Made by a program: the position numbers and the translations under genes
The notes under the pieces: model-generated
Database searches by the model: none
Told to the model about the DNA's origin: nothing
What the model saw: only the letters and a program-made list of their open reading frames with translations
DNA from: Microbulbifer sp. YPW1
GTDB taxonomy: Bacteria; Pseudomonadota; Gammaproteobacteria; Pseudomonadales; Cellvibrionaceae
Direction of reading: 5' to 3'
DNA length: 64,000 bases
Assembly: GCF_013367775.1 (NCBI RefSeq)
Contig: NZ_CP055157.1
Span: 1,529,001 to 1,593,000 of the forward strand
Shown: positions 42,689-52,592 of the stretch, piece by piece
Position numbering within the stretch: position 1 is the stretch's first letter
How the letters are laid out: the number at the start of each line of letters is the position of its first letter

Positions 42689-43887
42689 TGAAGATCTTCC
42701 GGTTGCCCGACCTGGGCGAGGGACTGCCCGATGCGGTCATCCGCGAATGGCATGTGGATGAGGGAGACACCGTCAAGGCAGACCAGGTTCTGGTCAGCGT
42801 GGAAACCGCCAAGGCACTGGTAGAAGTCCCCTCGCCGTTTGCCGGCACCGTACAAACCCTGTTCGCCGCCGAGGGTGAGACACTGGAAACAGGGCAGCCG
42901 CTGATCGGTTTTGCGGAAGCCGAGTCGGATACCGACGAGATACCGGCAGACCGAAAGTCTTCGGCAGAGCCCGCCGGCGATAGCGGTACCGTCGTTGGCA
43001 AGATTGAGCAGGGCAGCGAAGCCCTCGCCGTCGAGCAGCGTCCCACCACCATACGTCCCCGCTGCGCTACCCCGGCGGTGCGCGCCCTGGCCCGCCGCCT
43101 CGGTGTCGATCTGGATAGTTTGCATCCCTCCGGCGCCCGCTTTAACGAGGCGGAAGTCCGCGCTGCCGCCCGCGGCGAAACCCTGCCAAGATGGAGCGAA
43201 AAACCGGCTAAAAGTAGCGAAAAATCGCCAAAAGAAGCTGAAGTGGCCCCGTCTACCCCCGCGTCGGCAGATATCGCCCCCGCCCGCCGGGCCATGACCA
43301 TTGCCATGAACCGCGCCCGCGACCAGGTCTGCCCCATGACCCTGTTCGACGAGGTGGATATCTCCGATTGGCCCAAAAGCACCAGCACCACCCTGCGCCT
43401 GCTCAAAGCTATCGCCCACGCCGCCGCGGAAGAGCCGAATCTGAATGCCCATTTTGAAAACGAGACCCTTGAACCGAAAACCCCGGTGAACGTGGGCCTG
43501 GCGGTAGATGCTCCCAAGGGCCTGTTCGTCCCGGTACTGCAAGACGTTGGCGCCCAGTCTGACGAAGCCATACTGGAGACCATCACCCGCTTCAAGCAAC
43601 AGGCCGGAGAAGGCGCCATTCCGCAGATAGACCTCCAGGGCGCCACCATCCACCTCTCCAACTTCGGCAGCCTCGCCGGCCGTTTCGCCACCCCGATCGT
43701 CGTGCCACCCCTGGTATGCATTGTCGGCGCCGGCCGCGCGCACAAGGCGGTGCTTCCCCACAAAGGCAAGGCGCGGGTGCGCAAACTGCTGCCACTGTCC
43801 ATCACCGCCGACCACCGCGCCGTTACCGGCGGCGAACTGGCGAGATTCCTGAAGGCACTGAAGAAATACCTGGAAACCGCCTCGTAG
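42688..43887 (+). CDS. 2-oxoacid dehydrogenase E2 acyltransferase
   Basis: The 399-residue product has one lipoyl domain (about 1-80, lipoyl Lys 42 in ETAKA), a linker, a peripheral-subunit-binding domain (TPAVRALARRLGVDLDSL, about 130-147) and a C-terminal acyltransferase domain. The catalytic block reads DHRAVTGGE: His 376 is kept but the usual Asp of HxxxDG is Thr 380. No E3 (lpd) gene lies nearby, so E3 is probably shared with another complex. The ATG at 42688 was chosen over an adjacent GTG. Confidence 0.88.
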   Translation: MKIFRLPDLGEGLPDAVIREWHVDEGDTVKADQVLVSVETAKALVEVPSPFAGTVQTLFAAEGETLETGQPLIGFAEAESDTDEIPADRKSSAEPAGDSGTVVGKIEQGSEALAVEQRPTTIRPRCATPAVRALARRLGVDLDSLHPSGARFNEAEVRAAARGETLPRWSEKPAKSSEKSPKEAEVAPSTPASADIAPARRAMTIAMNRARDQVCPMTLFDEVDISDWPKSTSTTLRLLKAIAHAAAEEPNLNAHFENETLEPKTPVNVGLAVDAPKGLFVPVLQDVGAQSDEAILETITRFKQQAGEGAIPQIDLQGATIHLSNFGSLAGRFATPIVVPPLVCIVGAGRAHKAVLPHKGKARVRKLLPLSITADHRAVTGGELARFLKALKKYLETAS

Positions 43888-43940
43888 TGAGATGCGTTTC
43901 TCCAAATTCGGGTTGTGATATTAAATTTCGGTTTGCTATT

Positions 43941-43965
43941 CTTAAGTTACGAATCGAAACTTAAG
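43941..43965 (+). promoter_or_regulatory. Inverted repeat before glmR, candidate operator
   Basis: CTTAAGTT (43941-43948) and AACTTAAG (43958-43965) flank ACGAATCGA, ending 5 bases before the glmR ATG. TTTCGGTTTG (43926-43935) and the reverse TTTCGATTCG (43950-43959) resemble each other. This could be a DeoR-type operator for autoregulation or a hairpin hiding the ribosome site. Confidence 0.45.
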
Positions 43966-43970
43966 CAGCC

Positions 43971-44732
43971 ATGTCCAAACGCAACACCCAACAGCGCCGC
44001 CATCAGATACTGCAGCAGATCAACGAAGCCGGCGAAGCCAGTGTCGAAGCACTGGCACGCCAGTTCGAAACCTCAGAAGTTACGATCCGAAAGGATCTGG
44101 CGGCGATGGAAGACAGCGGCCTGCTGCTGCGCCGCCACGGCGGTGCCATCCCCCTGCCCCGGGAACTGGTTGCCGAGGACCCGCTCTCTATCACCAAGCG
44201 TGCCATTGGCCGCGCCGCCGCCGGACTGATCCGCGACCACAACCGCATCGTCATCGACTACGGCCGCACCACCACCGGACTGATCACCGAGCTCGACAAA
44301 AAACGCGGCCTGGTGGTCATGACCAATTCCCTGCACGTTGCCAACCAGCTGCGGGAACTGGAAAACGAACCCACCCTGCTAATGACCGGCGGCACCTGGG
44401 ATCCCCACTTTGAAGCCTTTCAGGGACAGGTCGCTGAACAGGTGCTGCGCGGCTACGACTTCGACCAGGCGTTTATCGGTGCCGACGGTATCGACCTCGA
44501 GCGCGGCACCTGCACATTCAACGAGCAGATCGGTCTGTCGCGGGTGATGGCTGACGTTGCCCGCGAAGTCATCGTGATGGCGGAGTCGAGCAAAGTCGGA
44601 AGAAGAATCCCTAACCTGGAACTGAGCTGGGAGATGTTTGGCACCCTGGTGACCGACAGCGGAATTGACGACAAGGTTTGCGCGCAGCTGGAAAACCGAG
44701 GCCTGCGCGTAATCTGTGCGGAAGTGAACTAA
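43971..44732 (+). CDS. glmR: DeoR-family regulator, GlmR-like
   Basis: The 253-residue product has the DeoR helix-turn-helix ([35 protein letters not shown] split across about 24-57) and a C-terminal sugar-phosphate isomerase-like sensor domain ([27 protein letters not shown]). In Pseudomonas a DeoR-type GlmR is encoded directly before glmS; the placement here is the same, so amino-sugar phosphate sensing is inferred. It is 97 bases before glmS. Confidence 0.85.
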   Translation: MSKRNTQQRRHQILQQINEAGEASVEALARQFETSEVTIRKDLAAMEDSGLLLRRHGGAIPLPRELVAEDPLSITKRAIGRAAAGLIRDHNRIVIDYGRTTTGLITELDKKRGLVVMTNSLHVANQLRELENEPTLLMTGGTWDPHFEAFQGQVAEQVLRGYDFDQAFIGADGIDLERGTCTFNEQIGLSRVMADVAREVIVMAESSKVGRRIPNLELSWEMFGTLVTDSGIDDKVCAQLENRGLRVICAEVN

Positions 44733-44829
44733 AGAACGATACGCAGCGTGTAAAACACACAGCAGCATGACGAGAAGGTACCGATACCGGCCCAAGTCCG
44801 GTAGTCCGAAACAAAAGAGGTCAAAGAAA

Positions 44830-46659
44830 ATGTGTGGAATCGTAGGCGCTTTGGGCCAACGCAATGTAACCGGAATCCTGTTGGAAGGCCTGCGCCGACT
44901 GGAATACCGTGGCTATGACTCCGCCGGCGTGTGCCTCGTCAACGGCGACGGCAAACTGCAGCTGCGCAAAACCCAGGGCAAGGTCGCGGATCTCGAGTCC
45001 GCTCTCGACGACAGCCCCACCGCCGGCCAGCTGGGTATCGCACACACCCGCTGGGCCACCCACGGCGTTCCGTCGGATAAAAACTCCCACCCGCATACGT
45101 CCGGCGACATCGCCCTGGTGCACAACGGCATCATCGAAAACTACCAGGAACTGCGCGAAGCGCTGATCGCAAAAGGCTACGAGTTTCAATCCGAAACCGA
45201 CACCGAAGTCGTCGTCCACCTGATCAACGATCTCAGTAAAGACGGCCGCGATCTACTGCAGGCCGTCACTGCCGCCACCCAACAACTCCACGGAGCCTAC
45301 GCCCTCGGGGTTGTCTGTTCCACCGAACCCGAGCGACTGGTTTGTGCGCGCCTGGGGAGCCCACTGGTTATTGGTGTCGGCATCGAGGAAAACTTCATTG
45401 CCTCCGACCCCATGGCCCTGCAACAGGTCACCGACCGCTTTATCTTTTTAGAGGAAGGCGACATCGCCGAAGTCACCCGCGACGGCATCGCCGTATGGGA
45501 CAAAACCGGTGAAGAAGTCAGCCGCCCGGTCAACAAACTGCAGGGCGGCCACGACGCTGCAGACAAAGGCCGCTACCGCCACTATATGCAGAAGGAAATC
45601 TTCGAGCAGCCCAAAGTAGTCGAAGCCACCATGGCCGGCCGCATCGGTGAACACTCCGTACTGTCCCAGGCCCTCGGCACCGCCGCCAACGAAATCCTGC
45701 CCCAGGTTAAACAGGTACAGATCGTCGCCTGTGGCACCAGCTACCATGCCGGTCTCGTCGCCCGCTACTGGATCGAAGACTGGGCCGGTGTCCCCTGCTC
45801 CGTCGAAGTCGCCAGTGAAATCCGCTACCGCAAAACCGCGGTGCGCCCGGGTACCCTGTTTGTCACCATCTCCCAGTCCGGGGAAACTGCAGACACGCTG
45901 GCTGCTTTGCGTCAGGCCAAGGAGCTGGGTTACCTCGCGTCCATGACCATCTGCAACGTCCCCAACAGCTCACTGGTACGGGAGTCTGAACTACAACTGA
46001 TGACCGAAGCCGGCCCCGAAATCGGCGTCGCCTCCACCAAAGCATTTACCACTCAATTGGTTGCCCTGCAGCTGTTCTGTATCGCCCTTGCCAAAGCCAA
46101 TGGCATGACCAGCGAACGCGAAGCAGAACTGGTAAGCGCCCTGCACCAGCTGCCGGAGCTGATGAAAAAATTCACCGGCCTGGATGCACTGGTAAAAGTC
46201 ACCAGCGAAGCCTTCGCAGAAAAAAATCACGCACTGTTTTTGGGGCGCGGCGTCGAATATCCAATCGCACTGGAGGGTGCGCTGAAGCTGAAGGAAATTT
46301 CCTATATCCACGCCGAGGCCTATCCGGCAGGCGAACTCAAACACGGCCCACTGGCGTTAGTAGATGCGGATATGCCGGTTATCGTCGTGGCGCCAAATGA
46401 TGAGCTTCTGGAAAAACTGAAATCTAATCTGCAGGAAGTGCGCGCGCGGGGGGGAGAGCTGTTTGTTTTCGCCAGCCCCGAAGCTGGATTTAAAAGTGAA
46501 TCGGGTCTGACCGTGGTCGAAGTGCCGGATGCGCCGGAAAGCCTGCAACCGATTCTGTACACCGTACCGCTGCAGTTATTGAGCTATCACGTCGCACTAT
46601 TGAAAGGCACCGACGTGGATCAGCCGAGAAATCTGGCTAAATCAGTAACCGTAGAATAA
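44830..46659 (+). CDS. glmS: Glutamine-fructose-6-phosphate aminotransferase
   Basis: The 609-residue product starts [13 protein letters not shown], so Cys 2 becomes the N-terminal nucleophile of the glutaminase domain. HTRWATHG and the two SIS isomerase domains follow, and it ends in [11 protein letters not shown]. It makes glucosamine-6-phosphate, the first step toward UDP-GlcNAc. The ATG at 44830 is fixed by the need for Cys 2. A stem-loop follows. Confidence 0.98.
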   Translation: MCGIVGALGQRNVTGILLEGLRRLEYRGYDSAGVCLVNGDGKLQLRKTQGKVADLESALDDSPTAGQLGIAHTRWATHGVPSDKNSHPHTSGDIALVHNGIIENYQELREALIAKGYEFQSETDTEVVVHLINDLSKDGRDLLQAVTAATQQLHGAYALGVVCSTEPERLVCARLGSPLVIGVGIEENFIASDPMALQQVTDRFIFLEEGDIAEVTRDGIAVWDKTGEEVSRPVNKLQGGHDAADKGRYRHYMQKEIFEQPKVVEATMAGRIGEHSVLSQALGTAANEILPQVKQVQIVACGTSYHAGLVARYWIEDWAGVPCSVEVASEIRYRKTAVRPGTLFVTISQSGETADTLAALRQAKELGYLASMTICNVPNSSLVRESELQLMTEAGPEIGVASTKAFTTQLVALQLFCIALAKANGMTSEREAELVSALHQLPELMKKFTGLDALVKVTSEAFAEKNHALFLGRGVEYPIALEGALKLKEISYIHAEAYPAGELKHGPLALVDADMPVIVVAPNDELLEKLKSNLQEVRARGGELFVFASPEAGFKSESGLTVVEVPDAPESLQPILYTVPLQLLSYHVALLKGTDVDQPRNLAKSVTVE

Positions 46660-46672
46660 TTCGGAAATCAAT

Positions 46673-46723
46673 AAACCTTCCCGCAGCCTATAAACGGATT
46701 AACCTCTGGGCTGCGGAAGGTTT
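46673..46723 (+). terminator. Stem-loop after glmS
   Basis: AAACCTTCCCGCAGCC (46673-46688) pairs with GGCTGCGGAAGGTTT (46709-46723) with one bulged C. The loop is about 20 bases and the T tract is short, so termination is plausible but not certain. Confidence 0.55.
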
Positions 46724-47113
46724 GACAAAAAGCTGCATTACACCGAATTATAAAAAATATTCTGATAATCCAATCTTTGTCTGCTTCCCCACCTTTTCAA
46801 ATAACACAATAGTGCCAACTGATTTCACCGGATCGAGAATCCGAAAATAAAAATCTCTATTTTTATCGGCACACCTGTACCAATAAAAACAGAGAAAGCC
46901 AAATTGAAATAAAATAAAATAAAAAATAAAAGATTAAATGCGCGCCATTAATTTTTCATATCTCTTAGATTTCCTGACGCAAACATTCTTTTATGGCGCG
47001 AAAATCTGTTAAGGTCGCCAACTATTTTCTGCGTCGCCCAAAAATGGCGGAAATAAAACGCGAATAAATACCACCGGGCTGGAAGCTCAATCGTCAATCA
47101 TATGGAGAGTGCT
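46724..47113. other. AT-rich gap upstream of the calcium-repeat protein
   Basis: This stretch is visibly AT-rich against the GC-rich flanks, with an A/T simple-sequence run (about 46904-46930, AAAAT units). An 8-bp inverted repeat CGCGCCAT/ATGGCGCG (46941-46948 and 46993-47000) lies 44 bp apart. No gene is seen. It may carry an UP-element-like promoter or xenogeneic-silencer site. Confidence 0.45.
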
Positions 47114-50100
47114 ATGCCGCGCGCTTTATTCTTATTGCTCATTCTGTTTTTTATCGCTCCCAATTCCTGGGCGGCTGACGGCCGTGCGGATTACGACGTC
47201 GATGACGATGGTCTGATCGAAATTAATGATTGGGCAGATTTGAACGAGGTGCGCAACAGCCTAGATGGCTCAGCGCTCTATGGCAGTAGTGCCGGCTGCC
47301 CTGTAGATGGCTGTGTTGGTTTTGAACTGACTACGGATCTGGATTTCGATACCAACGGTGATGGTGCACTTGATGGCAGTGATACCTACTGGAACGGCGG
47401 TGAAGGCTGGCAACCGATTGGTAGCAGTTCGAGCGATGCATTTAGCGGGGTATTTCACGGCAATGGTCACCTTGTTCGCAACCTGATGACCGCACGACCG
47501 GACGTGAACAGCCAGGGTTTGTTTGGCGCTATGGTAGACGCCACGGTGCAAGAACTTGGCCTATCCGGACCGTTGATGCATATCCAGGGCAACTCTATGG
47601 TGGGCGGACTGGTAGGTTATGCACAGGGAAGTCAGATTACCGCAACTTTTGTCAGCGGTTACATTGATGGCAAGGGAAATAGCGTTGGTGGTTTGGTTGG
47701 CTCCGCATTGGGAACCAACATTGTTGCCAGTTATGTCACGGGGCTCGTGAACGGGGAAGGAGACAGGGAGATAGCCGGTTTGGTGGGATACCGCCTGGCG
47801 GGCGATGTTATCGCCAGCCTGTCCACCGCGTACATGCAGAGTAGCGTGATTGGCGGCTTGGTCGGCTACAGTTTTTCGGGCGATGCTGCCGATACCTATG
47901 TGAGTTACTGGGCGACGGATGCATCGGGTCAAAACATCAGTTATGGGGGCATCCGAGCCACACTTGCCGAACTTCAGTGCCCTACCAGCGCCGACAACAC
48001 CAGTTGTGCAGAACCCACCCTGTACGAAACCTGGGCTGAATACACCGATGCTCAGGGGAATCTTTACTGGGATTATGGAACCGATACCGAACTTCCGGGA
48101 TTGCGCCTGCAGGGCCGCCTGTATCGCGACGGCGATGGGGATGGTGCAGAAGCGGACTATGACGATTTTCCTACGCAATTCGCCGCAAGCGTCGACAGTG
48201 ATGGCGACGGTGCGCCGGACTTTTGGAAAATCGGCTGCGAGGAAGAATGCCGCATCGCAAGCGGCCTGGTTTTGGACCAGTTCCCCGACAGCTTCGCTGC
48301 CACCATCGATACCGACATGGATGGCCTGCCCGACCGATGGAACGACGATTGCGACAGTGCCTGCCAATCTGCTTCCGGCCTGACACTGGATGACGACAAC
48401 GATGGTGATAGTGTTGCCAACATTGACGACGCCTTCCCCGCGAATCCTGCCGCTGCAGCAGATACTGACAGCGACGGGTTGCCAGACGCTTGGCATGCCG
48501 CCTGCGATAGTGACTGTCAGACTACCTCTGGCCTCACCCTGGACCCTTCTCCGAATGATACCGACAACGACGGCGTAATAAATGACCAGGATGCGTTTGT
48601 CGACAACAGCGCTGCGGCAGTTGATGCCGATGATGATGGTCTGCCGGACGCCTGGCTAGAAAGCTGTGACAGCACCTGCCAATCCAATTCTGGCCTGACC
48701 CTGGATACATCCCTGAACGACACCGACAACGATGGTGTGGTGAACGAGGAAGATGATTTCATTAACAACAGTGCCGCCTCCGTGGATGCCGATGGCGATG
48801 GCTACCCGGACGCCTGGCTCGAAAGCTGTGACAGCGCCTGCCAATCCAACTCTGGTCTGACTCTGGATATCTCCCTGAACGACACCGATAACGACGGCGT
48901 GGTGAATGGCAATGATGCGTTTGTAAATAACTCTGCCGCCGCAGTGGATACCGATGGTGATGGCCAACCCGACGCCTGGCTCGATAGTTGTGACAGTGCC
49001 TGTCAATCTTCCTCTGGTCTGACGCTGGATGAAGACAATGATAACGATGGCGTGGTCAACAGCGAGGATCCTTACCCGCTGGATAACGAACGCTCCGTCG
49101 ACGCCGACGCGCCGGAACTGCTGCAAGTACCACAGGAGATCAGCATGGCAGCCACAGGGGAATCCACCCTGATAACGCTGAATGTCATGGAAGCGCAGGC
49201 GATTGATAACTTCGATGACGAACTCGAGTTTCAGGTAGAGCTCAATAGCGAGCTGCTGATACGTAATGAGGATCAGCAGGTTTCGCTGCCGAGCGGCGCT
49301 TTGTCCCTGCAGTGGTTTGCCGTAGACGACGCGGGTAACCGCTCCGAGCCTTTGGCGCAGATGGTAAACATCTATCCCCAGGTGCGCTTTGCCGAAGCCG
49401 ATTCAATCACCGGTGAGCAGCGTGTAGCTCCCGTTGCACTGCGTCTCTCGGGCCCATCTCCGGAATACCCGGTTTCGATATTGGTCAGTTGGGTAGAGTC
49501 CGAGAGTATCGCCACGTCGGCAGACGTAGTGACCGAAGGCGACAACGGTGTAAACCTGAGTAAACTGATCGTTACCATCGAATCTGCCGAAGCGCAGGAC
49601 GATGCCGCGCTACTGATTCCTGTAGCCGCGGATGAGGAAGTGGAGCCGGACGAGTATCTGACACTTGAACTGGCGGCTGCACAGGCAGGCAGTGATACTA
49701 CGTTCGAAATGCCAATCAACGCTGATCATCAGCGCCACCGTCTGACAATAACCGACACCAATATCGCGCCGACGGTAACGGTCACGGCGGCACAAAACGG
49801 TGAGCAGGGTACGGTATTCGTCACCGATGCCGGCGAAGTGACCCTGAATGCCGAAGTCACCGACGTCAACGGCGGCGACAGCCACAGCTACCAGTGGTAT
49901 ACGAGTGAGCTACCGGTGACACCGGGTAACGAGGCATCCTTCACTTTTAACCCGCAATCTATGGCCGTGGGTGAGTACAGTGTCAGTATTGTGGTTACCG
50001 ATGATGGCGTACCGATGTTGTCCTCGGAGCAAGTGGAATTCACCTTTACCCTCCAGGAAGCCGATGGCGCGGATGGGGGCGATGACGGGGATAACGGCGA

Positions 50101-50269
50101 TGGCGGCAATGACGACACTGGCGATGGAATCTCTACCGGCGGTGGTCAAACTCCAGTGCCGGAAGAGACTGGCAACTCTGGCGGCGGCTCCAGCGGCGGT
50201 AGCGTTGGCTTCTGGCTACTTTGCATGATGATGTTCGTTGGCCTGTGGCGTCGGAGATCCCTGGGTTAA
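47114..50269 (+). CDS. Large calcium-repeat (TSP3-type) GlyGly-CTERM surface protein
   Basis: The 1051-residue product has a signal peptide (about 1-20, MPRALFLLLILFFIAPNSWA), a GLUG-type segment with repeated GGLVGY/GGLVGS motifs (about 150-275), and tandem thrombospondin-type-3-like repeats of about 54 residues (about 340-660), each with DxDxDG calcium loops and a Cys pair (CDSxCQS). Ig-like beta-sandwich regions follow. The C terminus GGGSSGGS, a hydrophobic helix and RRRS is a GlyGly-CTERM sorting signal, usually cut by rhombosortase. I chose ATG 47114 because GGAG lies 7 bases upstream and the signal peptide then starts at once; an ATG 12 bases earlier is possible. Likely type II-secreted, surface-attached; ligand unknown. 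Confidence 0.8.
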   Translation: MPRALFLLLILFFIAPNSWAADGRADYDVDDDGLIEINDWADLNEVRNSLDGSALYGSSAGCPVDGCVGFELTTDLDFDTNGDGALDGSDTYWNGGEGWQPIGSSSSDAFSGVFHGNGHLVRNLMTARPDVNSQGLFGAMVDATVQELGLSGPLMHIQGNSMVGGLVGYAQGSQITATFVSGYIDGKGNSVGGLVGSALGTNIVASYVTGLVNGEGDREIAGLVGYRLAGDVIASLSTAYMQSSVIGGLVGYSFSGDAADTYVSYWATDASGQNISYGGIRATLAELQCPTSADNTSCAEPTLYETWAEYTDAQGNLYWDYGTDTELPGLRLQGRLYRDGDGDGAEADYDDFPTQFAASVDSDGDGAPDFWKIGCEEECRIASGLVLDQFPDSFAATIDTDMDGLPDRWNDDCDSACQSASGLTLDDDNDGDSVANIDDAFPANPAAAADTDSDGLPDAWHAACDSDCQTTSGLTLDPSPNDTDNDGVINDQDAFVDNSAAAVDADDDGLPDAWLESCDSTCQSNSGLTLDTSLNDTDNDGVVNEEDDFINNSAASVDADGDGYPDAWLESCDSACQSNSGLTLDISLNDTDNDGVVNGNDAFVNNSAAAVDTDGDGQPDAWLDSCDSACQSSSGLTLDEDNDNDGVVNSEDPYPLDNERSVDADAPELLQVPQEISMAATGESTLITLNVMEAQAIDNFDDELEFQVELNSELLIRNEDQQVSLPSGALSLQWFAVDDAGNRSEPLAQMVNIYPQVRFAEADSITGEQRVAPVALRLSGPSPEYPVSILVSWVESESIATSADVVTEGDNGVNLSKLIVTIESAEAQDDAALLIPVAADEEVEPDEYLTLELAAAQAGSDTTFEMPINADHQRHRLTITDTNIAPTVTVTAAQNGEQGTVFVTDAGEVTLNAEVTDVNGGDSHSYQWYTSELPVTPGNEASFTFNPQSMAVGEYSVSIVVTDDGVPMLSSEQVEFTFTLQEADGADGGDDGDNGDGGNDDTGDGISTGGGQTPVPEETGNSGGGSSGGSVGFWLLCMMMFVGLWRRRSLG

Positions 50270-50289
50270 ACACGGCCCATTAAATACCT

Positions 50290-50319
50290 AAAAGCCGGTG
50301 GTAATCCCACCGGCTTTTT
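50290..50319 (+). terminator. Terminator after the GlyGly-CTERM gene
   Basis: Stem GCCGGTGG/CCACCGGC (loop TAATC) flanked by A and T runs. Confidence 0.88.
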
Positions 50320-50393
50320 CGGTTATGTGCAGAATTAATAGTTAACTTGCGTTAGCCTGAGTGAATAGCCTTTTATAGCTCTGGGATTTCGCA

Positions 50394-50984
50394 ATGAGGG
50401 AGACGCTTTTGCAATCGCCAAACCCCGCCCTTCTGATCATCGATGTTCAACAGGCAATCGATCACTTCGACGATGGCTACCGCATCAACCCCGATGCGGA
50501 AAAAACCATCGCTCTACTGCTGGATCACTGGCGAAAGTCCGGGCTGCCCATCGCCCACGTCCGCCACGCTTCAAAATTCCCGGAGTCGCCCTACCACCCC
50601 GCCTCTCCCCATTTCGCGTTCAAACCGGAAGTGATGCCGGAGGGCGATGAGCCGGTTTTCACCAAGTCGGAAAACTGTGCATTTATCGGCACCAGGCTCG
50701 AGAGCTGGTTGAACGAATGCGGTATCAGTGAAGTGGTTATCTGCGGTGTGCTTACCAACAACTCGATAGATGCGACGGTGCGCGTTGCGGCGGGTTTGGG
50801 ATATCGGGTTTTGGTTCCCGAGGATGCAACCGCGGCTTTTCCACTACAGCGACTGGATGGGAAGTTTGTGTCGGCGGAGGATATCCAGTGGATTTATCTG
50901 AGTAATCTGCACGGCGAATACTGTCGGGTTTCCAGCACAGCAGAATTGCTGTCTTCTTTCCAAAAATCGGCCAATCAGGCCTAG
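50394..50984 (+). CDS. Isochorismatase-fold cysteine-hydrolase-like protein
   Basis: The 196-residue product has the isochorismatase-like fold: LLIIDVQQAID with D17, VFTKSENCAF with K91, and ICGVLTNNSIDATVRVAAGLGY. The nucleophile position, normally Cys in nicotinamidase-type enzymes (GVxTDxC), is Ser 124 in GVLTNNS. Such NNS variants occur within the family, so it may use another mechanism or not be a cysteine hydrolase. The substrate is unknown. It is a single gene. Confidence 0.82.
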   Translation: MRETLLQSPNPALLIIDVQQAIDHFDDGYRINPDAEKTIALLLDHWRKSGLPIAHVRHASKFPESPYHPASPHFAFKPEVMPEGDEPVFTKSENCAFIGTRLESWLNECGISEVVICGVLTNNSIDATVRVAAGLGYRVLVPEDATAAFPLQRLDGKFVSAEDIQWIYLSNLHGEYCRVSSTAELLSSFQKSANQA

Positions 50985-51113
50985 TGTTGCGGGTAATTTA
51001 TTAGCTGACTCGACCTATCCCGCATCGCAGGCGGTTTTGACGGGAAACAAAAACCAGATAGGCGGGATAAAATCCAGTATGGTGAAAGGGTCAAAATTGA
51101 ATCGTCTGTTTGG

Positions 51114-51365
51114 ATGAAATTCGCCATGCATCATGAGCAACCCAACAACCCACTGCACGGAATCAAGCTTGAAACCATTGTGGTGAAACTGGAGCAACAC
51201 TACGGTTGGGAGGGGCTGGCCGAGCGGGTGCCGGTCAACTGCTTCAGAAATGACCCGTCAGTGAAATCCAGTCTGAAGTTCCTGCGTAAAACCCCCTGGG
51301 CCCGGGAAAAGGTTGAGGCGCTGTATATCTCCACCTTTACTGGTAATAACCCCTGGAAGAGCTGA
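51114..51365 (+). CDS. VF530-type (DUF2132) small DNA-binding-like protein
   Basis: The 83-residue product matches the VF530/DUF2132 pattern: [59 protein letters not shown]. Members have been described structurally as small helical proteins with possible DNA binding. An in-frame ATG at 51123 is an alternative start. It lies 8 bases before the lipocalin gene, so they may be co-transcribed. Confidence 0.85.
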   Translation: MKFAMHHEQPNNPLHGIKLETIVVKLEQHYGWEGLAERVPVNCFRNDPSVKSSLKFLRKTPWAREKVEALYISTFTGNNPWKS

Positions 51366-51372
51366 ACCGGCG

Positions 51373-51915
51373 ATGATCGAGACCCTGCGCAACCGAATCC
51401 TGAAACCTTTGCTGATCCTGTGTATTGGCGCACTCTCTGCGTGTACCGGGCTGCCACAGGGTGTCGAGCCCGTTGACGATTTCGAACTGCAGCGCTATCT
51501 GGGCAAGTGGTACGAGATCGCACGCCTGGATCATTCCTTCGAGCGCGGCCTGAGTCGGGTGACCGCGGAGTACAGCCTGCGCGAGGACGGCGGTGTTAGG
51601 GTTATCAACCGCGGCTACTCCGCGGCAAAGGGCGAGTGGGAGCAGGCGGAAGGCAAGGCGTATTTTGTCGGTGAGCCGGATATTGGCCACCTCAAGGTGT
51701 CCTTTTTCGGGCCCTTCTACGGCTCCTATATCGTGTTCGAATTGGGCGCCGATTACCGCTACTCCATGATCTCGGGGCCCGACCGCTCCTATCTGTGGTT
51801 CCTGTCGCGAACCCCCACGGTGGATGACACGCTGAAACAGCGCTTTATCGACAAGGCCCGCGCGCTGGGCTTTGATACCAATGCGCTGATTTTTGTGGAG
51901 CAGCAATCTCCGTGA
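51373..51915 (+). CDS. blc: Outer-membrane lipocalin lipoprotein (Blc-like)
   Basis: The 180-residue product has a lipoprotein signal with lipobox LSAC (Cys near residue 24), the lipocalin motif LGKWYEIARLDHSFERGL (about 42-59), GSYIVFELGADYRYSMISGPDRSYLWFLSRTP and the family C terminus. Bacterial lipocalins bind fatty acids or phospholipids at the envelope. The ATG at 51373 was chosen because the signal peptide then starts correctly. Confidence 0.9.
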   Translation: MIETLRNRILKPLLILCIGALSACTGLPQGVEPVDDFELQRYLGKWYEIARLDHSFERGLSRVTAEYSLREDGGVRVINRGYSAAKGEWEQAEGKAYFVGEPDIGHLKVSFFGPFYGSYIVFELGADYRYSMISGPDRSYLWFLSRTPTVDDTLKQRFIDKARALGFDTNALIFVEQQSP

Positions 51916-52052
51916 AGCGCGCACGAATCGGTGCCAGATAAAATACCGTTCCGTCAAAAAGCACCAACTGTGTCTCTTTTCCCAATCCGTACGCTTCCTG
52001 AGCCTTTCCTATACTGCCTGTAGCTGAAAAATTTCCGTGCAGTGAGGATGGT

Positions 52053-52589
52053 GTGAGCTCAGGCGTTTCCTCCAAATCCGGACCCGGTCCGGTTCCCCCC
52101 AAATCCCTCCGCCCGCTGTCGCTCGGCCGGCGGCAGTTTGTTCGCACCCAGTTCCTGGTGGCCGGCGGCCTGCTGGCGTGCCCTGCTGCCCTGCTCAATG
52201 CACAGCCGGGCCAGGTAAGGGAGGCGGAAACCCGCTTGAGCAAGTTCTTTGCGGTGTCGCAGAAACTGTTGCATCCACTACCGGTGGACACCCATCTGGA
52301 CAGGCGGGTGGCGGCGCGTTTGCTCGCTGCGCTGAATCGCGAGTACCCGAGTTTTCCACAGCAGCTGGATTTGTTTCCCGACAATCCGGGGGAGGGTGAG
52401 CAGCATTCGCCCCTGGCGCGCCTGATTATTGCCGCGTGGTTTCTCGGAATTGTCGGCAAGGAGCTGGTTACCTACGAGCGCGCCATGATGTACCGGCTGA
52501 CTTCGGACGTCTTTCCCGTGCGCTCCTACTGTGTGGGTGAGCCCGGCGCCTGGGCGAAGGCTCCAGAAATGAAATTCGGGAGGGTTTAA
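52053..52589 (+). CDS. Tat-exported small subunit of a membrane FAD dehydrogenase
   Basis: The 178-residue product has a Tat motif (LGRRQFVRTQFLVAGGLL, about 24-41) and resembles gluconate 2-dehydrogenase subunit 3 / sorbitol dehydrogenase small subunits, including the late EPGAWAKAP region. It likely folds with the GMC subunit and is exported with it as a complex, since the flavoprotein has no signal of its own. It starts at GTG. It is 3 bases before the GMC gene. Confidence 0.78.
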   Translation: MSSGVSSKSGPGPVPPKSLRPLSLGRRQFVRTQFLVAGGLLACPAALLNAQPGQVREAETRLSKFFAVSQKLLHPLPVDTHLDRRVAARLLAALNREYPSFPQQLDLFPDNPGEGEQHSPLARLIIAAWFLGIVGKELVTYERAMMYRLTSDVFPVRSYCVGEPGAWAKAPEMKFGRV

Positions 52590-52592
52590 AGC

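Noticed and set aside
48157..49126. Minus-strand frames opposite the calcium-repeat region
   Set aside because: Repetitive shadow frames generated by the Asp-rich repeats.
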